From: Krasilnikovia cinnamomea
GTDB taxonomy: Bacteria > Actinomycetota > Actinomycetes > Mycobacteriales > Micromonosporaceae
Length of the DNA: 64,000 nt
Direction: 5' to 3'
NCBI RefSeq assembly: GCF_004217545.1
Contig: NZ_SHKY01000001.1
Location: forward strand, 5,270,001 to 5,334,000
In this document: positions 32,550 through 41,627 of the stretch, piece by piece
Layout: each line of letters starts with the position of its first letter
Position numbering within the stretch: position 1 is the first letter of the stretch
The notes under the pieces: model-generated
What the model was told of the DNA's origin: nothing
The model's database searches: none
What the model saw: the letters and a program-made list of their open reading frames with translations, nothing else
Made by a program: the position numbers and the translations under genes

Positions 32550-33872
32550 TCACAGGGACAGGATGCGCTCCAGGAAGTCGCGGTAGCCGCGCATCGCCAT
32601 GCGCATGCTCTCGGTGTCCGGCGCGGCGGTGTGGCGCAGCGGGTCCAGCTCGTCCCGCTCGGCCAGCAGCGACTCGGTGAGCTCGTGCACGGCCTCGGTG
32701 AGCAGGTCGTGGGCGCGGGTCAGGGCCGTCACCGGATCGTCGACGAAGCCCGCCTTCACCTCGTGCCACTCGGCGCGGAAGTGCGCGGCGCCCGCCTCGT
32801 CCCAGAACGCGATCTCGGTCTCCCGGACGTCACCGGGACGCAGGGCGGGGCGCCCGTCCGCTGCCGGCCCGCCAGCCTCACCCGCCGGGCCAGCACCGTC
32901 GCCACGCCCTGGCCCGCCGGCGTCGTCCGCCTCGTCGAGCCTGGCGGAACGGCGTCGCGGCGCGGCGGCCTCATCATCGGCGCGGCCCCGGCGCGACGCG
33001 CGGGACAGGTCCGCCACGGGTCCGCCGGACACCGGCGCACCGGAGACCGGGGCCGCCGGAGCGGGCACCAGCGGCGGGACGGACGCGGCGCCCGAGACCG
33101 GGGCGAGGGGCGGCGGCGAGGTCGGCAGCGCGGAGACGTCCAGCCCGGGGGGCGGCGGCGCGGCCGCGGTCAGCCCAGCAGCTGGCGCGGCCGGGGTGAG
33201 CCCAGCGGTCGGTGCGGCCGGGGTGAGCCCGGGCGGCGGCGCGGCTGCGGGCAGCCCGGGTGTCTGCAGCGCGGGAGCCGACGGGGTGGCGGGCGGCGTG
33301 GTGGCGGCCGGCGGCAGGGGCGGGACGGCGATTCCGGCGGCGCTCGAGGTCGGGGCGGCCCACGCCGGGGGCGGGGTGTCACCCGGGCCCGCTGGCGGCC
33401 GGGGTGCCTCGGCGCGGCCGAGCGGGAACGGCGAGACGCTGGCAGACCCACTGGTCGGGGGCGTGGTGGAGGCCGAGGCGTGCCCGTTCGCCGCCCCGGA
33501 ATCGCCGTTGCGATACGTCCGGTCGGCGTCCATGGCGGGGAACCCACCGTGGTTGACGCTCCAGGGGCGGGTGCCCGGCACCGAACCGAGCAGGGCCTCC
33601 GGGCCGCGGCGACCGCCCAGCGTGGCCATCTCGGTGTCGTCGGCCAGACCCGGGCCGGGAAGCTGCGCGGGCAGCACCGGGCCGGGCGACAGGTCCAAGC
33701 CGGGCGTCTGGTGGCCGGGCAGGGTCCGGTCCGGTGTCAGGTCCGGCCCGGAGGCCTCCGGCTCGTCCGCGCCGGGCGTGCGCTGGCCGGGCGCGGGCAT
33801 CCCGTGCGCCGGCCAGAAACGGGCCACGCCGCGCGACTGCGGGACGTTCTCGGGGCTGGAGGTGGGCTCCAT
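32550..33872 (-). CDS. Proline-rich protein with conserved C-terminal helical domain
   Basis: 440 residues. Positions 1-330 are disordered and very rich in Pro/Ala/Gly, with imperfect repeats of the type GLTPAAPTA. The last 85 residues are ordered and charged (FWDEAGAAHFRAEWHEVKAGFVDDPVTALTRAHDLL to DTESMRMAMRGYRDFLERIL); this WxEVKxxFVDDP.. DTExxRxAxRxYRxFLxRIL pattern recurs at the C-terminus of many actinobacterial hypothetical proteins. Function unknown. Divergent from hisI. Confidence 0.8.
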   Translation of the reverse strand: MEPTSSPENVPQSRGVARFWPAHGMPAPGQRTPGADEPEASGPDLTPDRTLPGHQTPGLDLSPGPVLPAQLPGPGLADDTEMATLGGRRGPEALLGSVPGTRPWSVNHGGFPAMDADRTYRNGDSGAANGHASASTTPPTSGSASVSPFPLGRAEAPRPPAGPGDTPPPAWAAPTSSAAGIAVPPLPPAATTPPATPSAPALQTPGLPAAAPPPGLTPAAPTAGLTPAAPAAGLTAAAPPPPGLDVSALPTSPPPLAPVSGAASVPPLVPAPAAPVSGAPVSGGPVADLSRASRRGRADDEAAAPRRRSARLDEADDAGGPGRGDGAGPAGEAGGPAADGRPALRPGDVRETEIAFWDEAGAAHFRAEWHEVKAGFVDDPVTALTRAHDLLTEAVHELTESLLAERDELDPLRHTAAPDTESMRMAMRGYRDFLERILSL

Positions 33873-34135
33873 CGGATCTCAGACTCCCGTCGCGAGGGGA
33901 CGCGACCCGCAGGAGCGCGCTGCGGGCGGCGGCGCGGGCACCCGGGAAGGTGCGGCGCCCACCGACCGTACCGTTCCGGGCCGCCCTGCACATCCCCGGT
34001 GCGGCCACCCGGACGGAGATCACTGGTGCCCGGTCAGCGTGTGCGCGGCGGCGTCCGAGCAGCGCCCGGGGCGCGCGCCGGGCGCCCGGATCGTGGGCGG
34101 GCGGCGGCCTGCGCGGCAGCGGTCCGCGCGTGCGG

Positions 34136-34141
34136 GACAAT
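34136..34141 (+). promoter_or_regulatory. Putative -10 box of hisI, leaderless arrangement
   Basis: GACAAT ends 7 nt before the hisI GTG at 34149, the same gap as TAGACT-hisD. No Shine-Dalgarno exists between. Suggests that hisI, detached from the main his operon, has its own leaderless promoter. Confidence 0.4.
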
Positions 34142-34148
34142 CGCAGAC

Positions 34149-34535
34149 GTGTCCGTACCTGAACTCGCGCCCCGGTCCGCGCTGGACCCGGCCATCGCCG
34201 CCCGCCTGAAGCGCACCCCCGACGGGCTGGTGGCCGCGATCGTGCGCGAGCACGGCAGCGGCGACGTGCTGATGCTGGCCTGGATGGACGACGAGGCGTT
34301 GCACCGCACCCTGACCACCGGCCGGGCCACCTACTACTCCCGCAGCCGCCGGGAGTACTGGGTGAAGGGCGCCACCTCCGGCCACCACCAGTACGTGCGA
34401 TCGGTCGCCCTGGACTGCGACGGCGACGCGCTGCTGCTCACCGTGGATCAGGTCGGCGCGGCCTGCCACACGGGCACGCACACCTGTTTCACGGACGATC
34501 TGCCCGTGACACTGCCGCGGACGGACACGGCGTGA
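34149..34535 (+). CDS. hisI: Phosphoribosyl-AMP cyclohydrolase
   Basis: A 128-residue enzyme opening the purine ring of PR-AMP (third step of histidine synthesis). Clear family blocks: VLMLAWMDDEALHRTLTTGRATYYSRSR, WVKGATSGHHQYV, and the zinc/magnesium Cys-rich end LDCDGDALLL ... ACHTGTHTCF. Monofunctional, so the PR-ATP pyrophosphatase (hisE) is elsewhere. Here it heads the trp genes, coupled to trpE through a 63-nt spacer ORF. Confidence 0.96.
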   Translation: MSVPELAPRSALDPAIAARLKRTPDGLVAAIVREHGSGDVLMLAWMDDEALHRTLTTGRATYYSRSRREYWVKGATSGHHQYVRSVALDCDGDALLLTVDQVGAACHTGTHTCFTDDLPVTLPRTDTA

Positions 34536-34594
34536 CCGACCGCACCGGGCGCAGCGCGGGCCGCACGGGCACGCCGGAAGGGAGCACGACGTGA
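34532..34594 (+). CDS. 63-nt translation-coupling spacer ORF (copy B)
   Basis: A 20-codon ORF plus stop. GTG overlaps the hisI stop (GTGA) and its TGA overlaps the trpE GTG (GTGA). The peptide begins VTDRTGRSAGRTG. It contains the trpE ribosome binding site GAAGGGAG. Same length and overlaps as copy A at 26939-27001; their first 33 nt differ at 6 positions. Confidence 0.6.
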   Translation: MTDRTGRSAGRTGTPEGSTT

Positions 34595-36123
34595 CCAGCG
34601 GCGCGGTTGTTCCCGACGAGGAGGAATTCGTCGCGCGGGCCGCGCACCGCCGGGTTGTCCCGGTGGTGCGGCGGCTGCTGGCCGACGGTGAGACCCCGGT
34701 CGGGGTGTACACGAAGCTGGCCGGTGGCCCGGGCACCTTCCTGCTGGAGTCGGCGGAGCAGGGCGCAGCCTGGTCGCGGTACTCGTTCGTCGGGGTGCGC
34801 AGCGCCGCGACGCTGGTCGAACGCGACGGTCAGGCGGCGTGGCTCGGTGAGCCGCCCGCGGGCGTACCGGTTGACGGCGACCCGGTGGTCGCGTTGCGCG
34901 AGACGGTCGCCGCGCTGGCCTCGCCGCCGGACGCACAGGCCGACGCGGGCCTGCCGCCGCTGACCGGCGGCATGGTCGGCTACCTCAGCTATGACCTGGT
35001 CCGCCGCTTCGAGCGACTGCCCTGCGACGCGGTCGACGACCTGCCCCTGCCCGAGCTGGGCATGATGCTGGCCACCGACCTGGTGGTGCTCGACCATCAC
35101 GACGGCTCGGCCATCCTGGTCGCCAACGCGGTGCTCTCCGGCGACGCGGACGAGCGGGAACGGCGCGCCGCCTACCACCACGCGGTGGGACGGCTGGACG
35201 CGATGACGACCGCGCTGTCGCGCCCCACCCCGCCGATGATCTCCGCGGTCGACCGGGTCACGCCCGGCCCGGCGGTGAGCCGGACCCCGGCGGGGGAGTA
35301 CCCGAAGGCGGTCGAGCGGGCCAAGGAGGCGATCCGGGCCGGCGAGTGCTTCCAGATCGTGGTGGGGCAGCGCTTCGAACGGCGTACGGACGCCAACCCG
35401 CTGGACGTCTACCGGGTGCTGCGGGCGACCAACCCCAGCCCGTACATGTATCTGCTGCGCTTCGACGACTTCGACATCGTCGGGTCCTCACCCGAGGCGC
35501 ACCTGAAGGTGAGCGCCGAACGCGACGGCACCCGCCGGGCGCTGCTGCACCCGATCGCGGGCACCCGCTGGCGCGGCGCGACCCCGGAGCAGGACAACGC
35601 GCTCGCGGCGGAGCTGCTGGCCGACCCGAAGGAACGCGCCGAGCACGTCATGCTGGTCGACCTGGGCCGCAACGACCTGGGCCGGGTCTGCACGCCGGGC
35701 ACGGTGGAGGTGCCGGACTTCGCCCGCATCGAGCGGTACAGCCACGTCATGCACATCGTCTCCACGGTGGTCGGGCAGTTGCGCGCCGACTCCAGCGCGT
35801 TCGACGCCCTGGCCGCGACGTTCCCGGCGGGCACCCTGTCCGGCGCCCCGAAGGTCCGCGCCATGGAGATCATCGACGGGCTGGAGCCGACCCGCCGCGG
35901 CCTGTACGGCGGCACGGTCGGCTACTTCGGCTTCGCCGGTGACATGGACATGGCGATCGCCATCCGCACCGCGCTGCTGCGCGACGGTGTCGCGTACGTG
36001 GGGGCGGGCGCGGGGATCGTGGCGGACTCCGATCCGGCCGCCGAGGAACAGGAGACGCGTAACAAGGCGGCCGCCGTGCTGTCCGCGATCGCGTCCGCCG
36101 AGACCCTGCGCGCCGCCCGCTGA
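34591..36123 (+). CDS. trpE: Anthranilate synthase component I
   Basis: 510 residues, making anthranilate from chorismate with ammonia from TrpG (not in this window). N-terminal Trp-feedback motif FLLESAEQG, and the chorismate-binding half with GSSPEAHLKV, HPIAGTRWRG, LVDLGRNDLGRV, YSHVMHIVSTV, FPAGTLSGAPKVRAMEIID and YFGFAGDMDMAIAIRT. The GTG has GAAGGGAG upstream within the spacer ORF. The stop shares one base with the next gene's ATG. Confidence 0.97.
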   Translation: MTSGAVVPDEEEFVARAAHRRVVPVVRRLLADGETPVGVYTKLAGGPGTFLLESAEQGAAWSRYSFVGVRSAATLVERDGQAAWLGEPPAGVPVDGDPVVALRETVAALASPPDAQADAGLPPLTGGMVGYLSYDLVRRFERLPCDAVDDLPLPELGMMLATDLVVLDHHDGSAILVANAVLSGDADERERRAAYHHAVGRLDAMTTALSRPTPPMISAVDRVTPGPAVSRTPAGEYPKAVERAKEAIRAGECFQIVVGQRFERRTDANPLDVYRVLRATNPSPYMYLLRFDDFDIVGSSPEAHLKVSAERDGTRRALLHPIAGTRWRGATPEQDNALAAELLADPKERAEHVMLVDLGRNDLGRVCTPGTVEVPDFARIERYSHVMHIVSTVVGQLRADSSAFDALAATFPAGTLSGAPKVRAMEIIDGLEPTRRGLYGGTVGYFGFAGDMDMAIAIRTALLRDGVAYVGAGAGIVADSDPAAEEQETRNKAAAVLSAIASAETLRAAR

Positions 36124-36821
36124 TGGCCCCGCCACGTCTGCTCGGCCCGGCCGCGCTCGCCTGCGCGGCGGGCGCCGGCCTGGCCCTGTACGCCGCCACC
36201 CGCACCTGGTCGGTACAGGTGACCCCACGGCCCGGCCTGACCGACCTGCGCGCGGCGCACACCGGGGCGCAACAGGCGCCGTGGCTGGTGGCGCTGGCCG
36301 TGGTCGCCCTCGCCGGTGCGGGCGCCCTGCTGGCCACGCGTGGCCTGACCCGGCGCCTGCTGGGTGTTCTGCTGGCGGTGATCGGGTTGGGGCTGGCCGC
36401 GGCGGCGGTCGCCGGGCGGGCGACGCTGGACGTGGGCTCGGCCGGGGCCGCCGCGACGCTCGGCCCGGCGGCGTGTGTGCTCGGCGGTGCCCTGGTCGCG
36501 CTGGCGGGCTGGTGGGCTGCCCGGCACGGGCACCGGTGGCCGGCGATGGGTGCCCGCTACGAACGGGGCGCCGCACCGCGGGCACCGGGCGACACACCGC
36601 GCTCCGGCGACGCCCAGCCAGACAGCCAGGCGCAGCTAGAGGGTCAGGGGCGAGCGGGTCAGGTCAGGGGTCGCGACAGCGAGGCCGGGGGTCAGGACGG
36701 CCAGGCCGGGGCAGCGGGCCCGCAGGACCGGGCGACCGGCCGTCAGCGGACGGACGTGCCGCCCGTGGACACCAGGGCCGCGTGGGACGCGCTCGACCGG
36801 GGCGACGACCCGACCACTTGA
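36123..36821 (+). CDS. Tryptophan-operon-associated membrane protein
   Basis: 232 residues, four TM helices (about 7-25, 56-78, 82-100, 112-135), with the extracellular RTWSVQV motif after helix 1 typical of the Trp_oprn_chp family, and a cytoplasmic tail ending AAWDALDRGDDPT, also family-specific. It occurs in actinobacterial trp operons between trpE and trpC; a role in Trp uptake or sensing is speculative. The tail between residues 150 and 215 is Gly/Gln-rich and disordered. Confidence 0.88.
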   Translation: MAPPRLLGPAALACAAGAGLALYAATRTWSVQVTPRPGLTDLRAAHTGAQQAPWLVALAVVALAGAGALLATRGLTRRLLGVLLAVIGLGLAAAAVAGRATLDVGSAGAAATLGPAACVLGGALVALAGWWAARHGHRWPAMGARYERGAAPRAPGDTPRSGDAQPDSQAQLEGQGRAGQVRGRDSEAGGQDGQAGAAGPQDRATGRQRTDVPPVDTRAAWDALDRGDDPTT

Positions 36822-37099
36822 GCACCGACCACCTGAGGACCGATTGCATGCGCCTGGCCGCCACGGACGGGCGGCCCCGAGGCCAGCAGGTCGGCCACCA
36901 GTCGATCCAAATCCGCGCGGGCCTGGCGCGCCGCGCGATCCGCGCAGATGGCGTCCCACGCGTTGCTCTGCGCGGTGCGGACCTTGCCGTCGCCGATCAC
37001 CACCCGCTCGACGCCGGCGACCAGGTCGACGGCGACGGAGCACACCACGCGGGAGAGAGCGACGAAGCCGTTGGTCTGCGCATTCACTGCACTCGCCAT
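36743..37099 (-). CDS. Hypothetical 118-residue protein inside the trp cluster
   Basis: Runs against the trp genes, from ATG at 37099 with GGAG 6 nt upstream. The first 75 residues look ordered (NGFVALSRVVCSVAVDLVAGVERVVIGDGKVRTAQSNAWDAICADRAARQARADLDRLVADLL), with a long C-terminal amphipathic helix; the rest is low-complexity. Third-position GC is good. The C-terminal 26 codons overlap the 3' end of the convergent Trp-associated gene. Family unknown; a plus-strand HGxxPAAW/DUF2752 pair is more usual at this place. Confidence 0.6.
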   Translation of the reverse strand: MASAVNAQTNGFVALSRVVCSVAVDLVAGVERVVIGDGKVRTAQSNAWDAICADRAARQARADLDRLVADLLASGPPVRGGQAHAIGPQVVGAQVVGSSPRSSASHAALVSTGGTSVR

Positions 37100-37412
37100 G
37101 GTCAACTCCACTACTGCTCGACGGCTGGCCGGCGCCCCCGACGCCGTGAACCAGTTTGCCCGAATCAGATGATGCCGGAGTCGTATTTCCACCTGGTGAC
37201 GGCGACGTCAACGGTATGTGGGATCCACCGATCATCCGATTCGGTGCAGGCCGACACGCGGGACCACGGATGCGCCTGTGACCAACGAGACAGGGTCCTG
37301 GCAGGGCATTATGCCGCGCCCACGTAGTGGTGTGGGTCGCACCCCGGGGGGTCGATGTTGACCGCCCCCGCCTAGCATCGGGCGGAAGGCACCCGGAGAG
37401 GGAGGTCATTAC
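37100..37412. other. Intergenic region upstream of trpC
   Basis: 313 bp of lower GC than its surroundings. Near its right end are TAGCAT (37373-37378, possible -10) and a strong GGAGAGGGAGG (37395-37405) ribosome binding site for trpC. TTGACC at 37358 is only 9 bp from TAGCAT, too close for a paired -35. I looked for a Trp-rich leader peptide with attenuator stems and found none. Confidence 0.5.
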
Positions 37413-38278
37413 GTGACATCCGATCAGGCGGAAGCGGGCGCAGGCGGGCCCGCCGACCGGGACTCCGGACCGCAGAACGTACTTGAAGAGATCCTGGCCG
37501 GAGTCCGCGAGGACGTGGCTCAGCGGCAGGAGCAGGTGCCGCTGGAGCAGATCCGCGACCTGGCCGCCGCGGCCCCTCCCGCGATCGACGCGTACGCGGC
37601 GCTGCGCAAGCCCGGCGTGGCGGTGATCGCCGAGGTCAAGCGGTCGTCGCCGTCCAAGGGCGCGCTCGCCGACATCCCGGATCCGGCCGAGCTGGCCGGG
37701 GAGTACGCGGCGGGCGGCGCCCGCTGCATCAGCGTGCTCACCGAGGGCCGGTGGTTCGGCGGCTCGCTCGAAGACCTCGCCGCGGTACGCGCCGCGGTGC
37801 AGGTCCCGGTCTTGCGCAAGGACTTCGTCGTCTCCAGCTACCAGGTGCACGAGGCCCGCGCCCACGGCGCCGACCTGGTGCTGCTGATCGTGGCGGCGCT
37901 GGAGCAGAACGTCCTGGTCGGGCTGCTCGAACGCATCGAGTCGCTCGGCATGACCGCCCTCGTGGAGGTGCACAACGAGGAGGAGGCCGACCGGGCGCTC
38001 GCCGCCGGGGCCCAGGTCATCGGCGTCAACGCCCGCGACCTTCGGACCCTGGAGGTGGACCGGTCCGTCTTCGAGCGGATCGCGCCCGGCCTGCCCAACA
38101 ACGTCGTCAAGATCGCCGAGTCGGGGGTGCGCGGCCCGCACGACCTGATCCGGTACGCCTCCGCGGGCGCCGACGCGGTCCTGGTCGGCGAGGGCCTGGT
38201 CACCAAGAAGAGCCCGCGCGACGCGGTCGCCGAGCTGGTCAACGCGGGCAACCACCCGGCCACCCCGAGGCCGGTCCG

Positions 38279-38282
<4 letters not shown>
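37413..38282 (+). CDS. trpC: Indole-3-glycerol phosphate synthase
   Basis: 289 residues, a TIM barrel that decarboxylates and cyclises CdRP. Motifs VAVIAEVKRSSPSKG (catalytic Glu/Lys), LRKDFVVSSYQVHEARAHGAD, GVNARDLRTLEVD and VVKIAESGVRG. About 25 residues longer at the N-terminus than E. coli TrpC domains, with an acidic disordered start. Monofunctional (no TrpF fusion). GTG has a strong upstream GGAGG; the stop overlaps the trpB start (ATGA). Confidence 0.97.
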
Positions 38283-39510
<1,228 letters not shown>

Positions 39511-39514
<4 letters not shown>

Positions 39515-40317
39515 CCAGCATCGCCGAGACGTTCGGCAAGGCCCGCGCCGAGGGGCGGGCGCTGCTCGTGGGCTGCATGCCCGCCGGGTTCCCGACCGTG
39601 GACGACAGCATCGCCTCGATGGTCGCGATGGCCGAGGCCGGGTGCGACGTCATCGAGGTGGAACTGCCGTACTCGGATCCGGTGATGGACGGGCCGGTGA
39701 TCCAGAAGGCCAGCGACATCGCCCTCGCGAACGGGGTGCGCACCCGGGACACGCTGCGCGTCATCGAGGCGGTCGCGGCCACGGGCGCGCAGGTCGTGCT
39801 CATGACGTACTGGAACCCGATCGAGAGGTACGGCGTCGACGCGTTCGCCCGCGACCTCGCCGCCGCCGGGGCCACCGGCATGATCACCCCGGATCTGATC
39901 CCGGACGAGGCGGCCGAGTGGCTCGCCGCCAGCGACCGGTACGGCAACGACCGTACGTTCCTGGTCTCCCCGTCCTCGACCGACGCGCGCCTCGCCATGA
40001 CCCTCGAACACTGCCGTGGCTTCGTCTACGCCACCGCCCTGATGGGCGTCACCGGCGCCCGCTCCCAGGTCTCCCAGCAGGCACCGGAGCTGGTCGCCCG
40101 GATCCGCGCGGCCGACCCGGAGATGGCGGTCGGGGTCGGCCTGGGCGTGGGGACCGGCGCGCAGGCGGCCGAGGTGGCCGGGTTCGCCGACGGCGTGATC
40201 GTCGGCAGCGCCCTGATCCGGTGCGTGCTGGAGGCCCCCGACACCGCGACCGGGCAGCAGCGGCTGCGCGCCCTCAGCGCCGAACTGGCGCAGGGCGTCC
40301 GCAACCCGCGGCGCTGA
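39511..40317 (+). CDS. trpA: Tryptophan synthase alpha chain
   Basis: 268 residues. Catalytic Glu49 and Asp60 are in place (VIEVELPYSDPVMDGPVIQ), with MTYWNPIERYG, LIPDEAAEW, VSPSSTDARL and VGVGLGVGTGAQAAEV. Cleaves indole-glycerol phosphate to indole and G3P. GTG overlaps the trpB stop. Last trp gene; lgt follows 61 bp downstream on the same strand with its own probable promoter. Confidence 0.97.
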
Positions 40318-40364
40318 CCGGGCGCACCGCCCGCCCTGGGGATTGCCTCCGCGCCGTACGGCGG

Positions 40365-40370
40365 TAGCCT
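40365..40370 (+). promoter_or_regulatory. Putative -10 box of lgt, leaderless arrangement
   Basis: TAGCCT ends 8 nt before the lgt GTG (40379); no Shine-Dalgarno lies between. Same pattern as hisD and hisI. Confidence 0.35.
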
Positions 40371-40378
40371 GTGCAGCC

Positions 40379-41599
40379 GTGACGCTCGCCGCAATCCCCA
40401 GCCCCACCGTGTCCGTCTGGCACGTGTTCGGTTTCCCGATCCGCGCATACGCGCTGTGCATCGTGCTCGGCATCGTCGTGGCCGTGCTGGTCATGGAGGT
40501 GCGACTGCGCCGCCGAGGCGTGGCCCCGTGGGCGTCGCTGGACATGGCGGTGTGGGCCGTGCCGTTCGGCATCGTGGGCGCCCGCATCTACCACGTCATC
40601 ACGTCGCCGCAGGACTACTTCGGCGCCGGGGGCAGCCCCATCCAGGCGTTCTACATCTGGGAGGGCGGCCTCGGCATCTGGGGCGCGGTGGCCGGCGGCG
40701 CGGTCGGCGCCTGGATCGCGGCCCGCCAGCTCGGCCTGCCGCTGAGCGTCTTCGCCGACGCGCTCGCCCCCGGCCTGCCCCTCGCACAGGCGATCGGCCG
40801 CTTCGGCAACTGGTTCAACAACGAGCTCTACGGCAGCGTCACCACCCTGCCGTGGGGCCTGCGCGTGCACGACATGGACCGGTCCAACCCGGGCCGCGCC
40901 ACGCTCATCGACGGCAAGCCGGTCACCCTGCCCGACCTCTACCACCCCACGTTCCTGTACGAGGCGGTCTGGAACGTCGGCGTCGCCGGGCTGGTGTTCC
41001 TGCTGGACCGCCGGTTCAAGTTCGGCCGTGGCCGCGCCTTCGCCCTGTACGTGATGGCGTACACGGTGGGCCGGTGCTGGATCGAGATGCTGCGGGTCGA
41101 CGACGCGAGCCACTTCTTCGGCATCCGCCTCAACGTCTTCACCTCGATCGTGGTGTTCCTCGGCGCCCTGGCGTACTTCCTGCTGGTCAAGGGCCCCCGC
41201 GAGTACGTCGTGCCGATCGACGCGCCGGATTCCGCCCCCGAGCCCGCCGCGGGCGACATCGGCCAGGTGGACGTCACCGAGAGCGCCGAACCGGACCGGG
41301 CCAAGGCGCCGCGCGCGTACCAGGTGGTCAGCGAGGAACGGTTCCGGGCGTACGAGCGGACCGGCATCCTGCCGCCCGAGGACGCACCGGCTGTGGCCCC
41401 GTCCGGGGCGTCGCCCGGGGAGACCCCGTCGTCCGCCGCAGCGGCCGCCGGGCCGGATTCAAGCCAGCCGCCCGCCGCGCCGGGCGGGGACCAGAGCTCC
41501 ACGGCCGGTTCCGGCCGGAACTCCGCCGCGCCGGATTCGGCCACCGGGGATGGCACCCAGCCGGCCGGTTCCTCGGCCGGTCCCACCGACGAGCGCTGA
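40379..41599 (+). CDS. lgt: Prolipoprotein diacylglyceryl transferase with long C-terminal tail
   Basis: 406 residues. Seven TM helices in 1-285; the Lgt signature GRFGNWFNNELYG (140-152, Arg141 and Glu149) and HPTFLYEAVWN are present. Transfers diacylglycerol from phosphatidylglycerol to the lipobox Cys of prelipoproteins. The last ~115 residues are a disordered, Ala/Pro/Ser-rich cytoplasmic tail that classical Lgt (about 290 residues) lacks; such tails are common in actinobacteria. A likely client is the lipoprotein encoded at 60726. Position after trpA is conserved in actinobacteria. Confidence 0.96.
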   Translation: MTLAAIPSPTVSVWHVFGFPIRAYALCIVLGIVVAVLVMEVRLRRRGVAPWASLDMAVWAVPFGIVGARIYHVITSPQDYFGAGGSPIQAFYIWEGGLGIWGAVAGGAVGAWIAARQLGLPLSVFADALAPGLPLAQAIGRFGNWFNNELYGSVTTLPWGLRVHDMDRSNPGRATLIDGKPVTLPDLYHPTFLYEAVWNVGVAGLVFLLDRRFKFGRGRAFALYVMAYTVGRCWIEMLRVDDASHFFGIRLNVFTSIVVFLGALAYFLLVKGPREYVVPIDAPDSAPEPAAGDIGQVDVTESAEPDRAKAPRAYQVVSEERFRAYERTGILPPEDAPAVAPSGASPGETPSSAAAAAGPDSSQPPAAPGGDQSSTAGSGRNSAAPDSATGDGTQPAGSSAGPTDER

Positions 41600-41627
41600 C
41601 CCGACGGCCCCGGCGGGAGGCGGTGAC

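Noticed and set aside
37100..37412. Trp attenuator with leader peptide before trpC
   Set aside because: No short ORF with consecutive Trp codons and no alternative stem pair was found.
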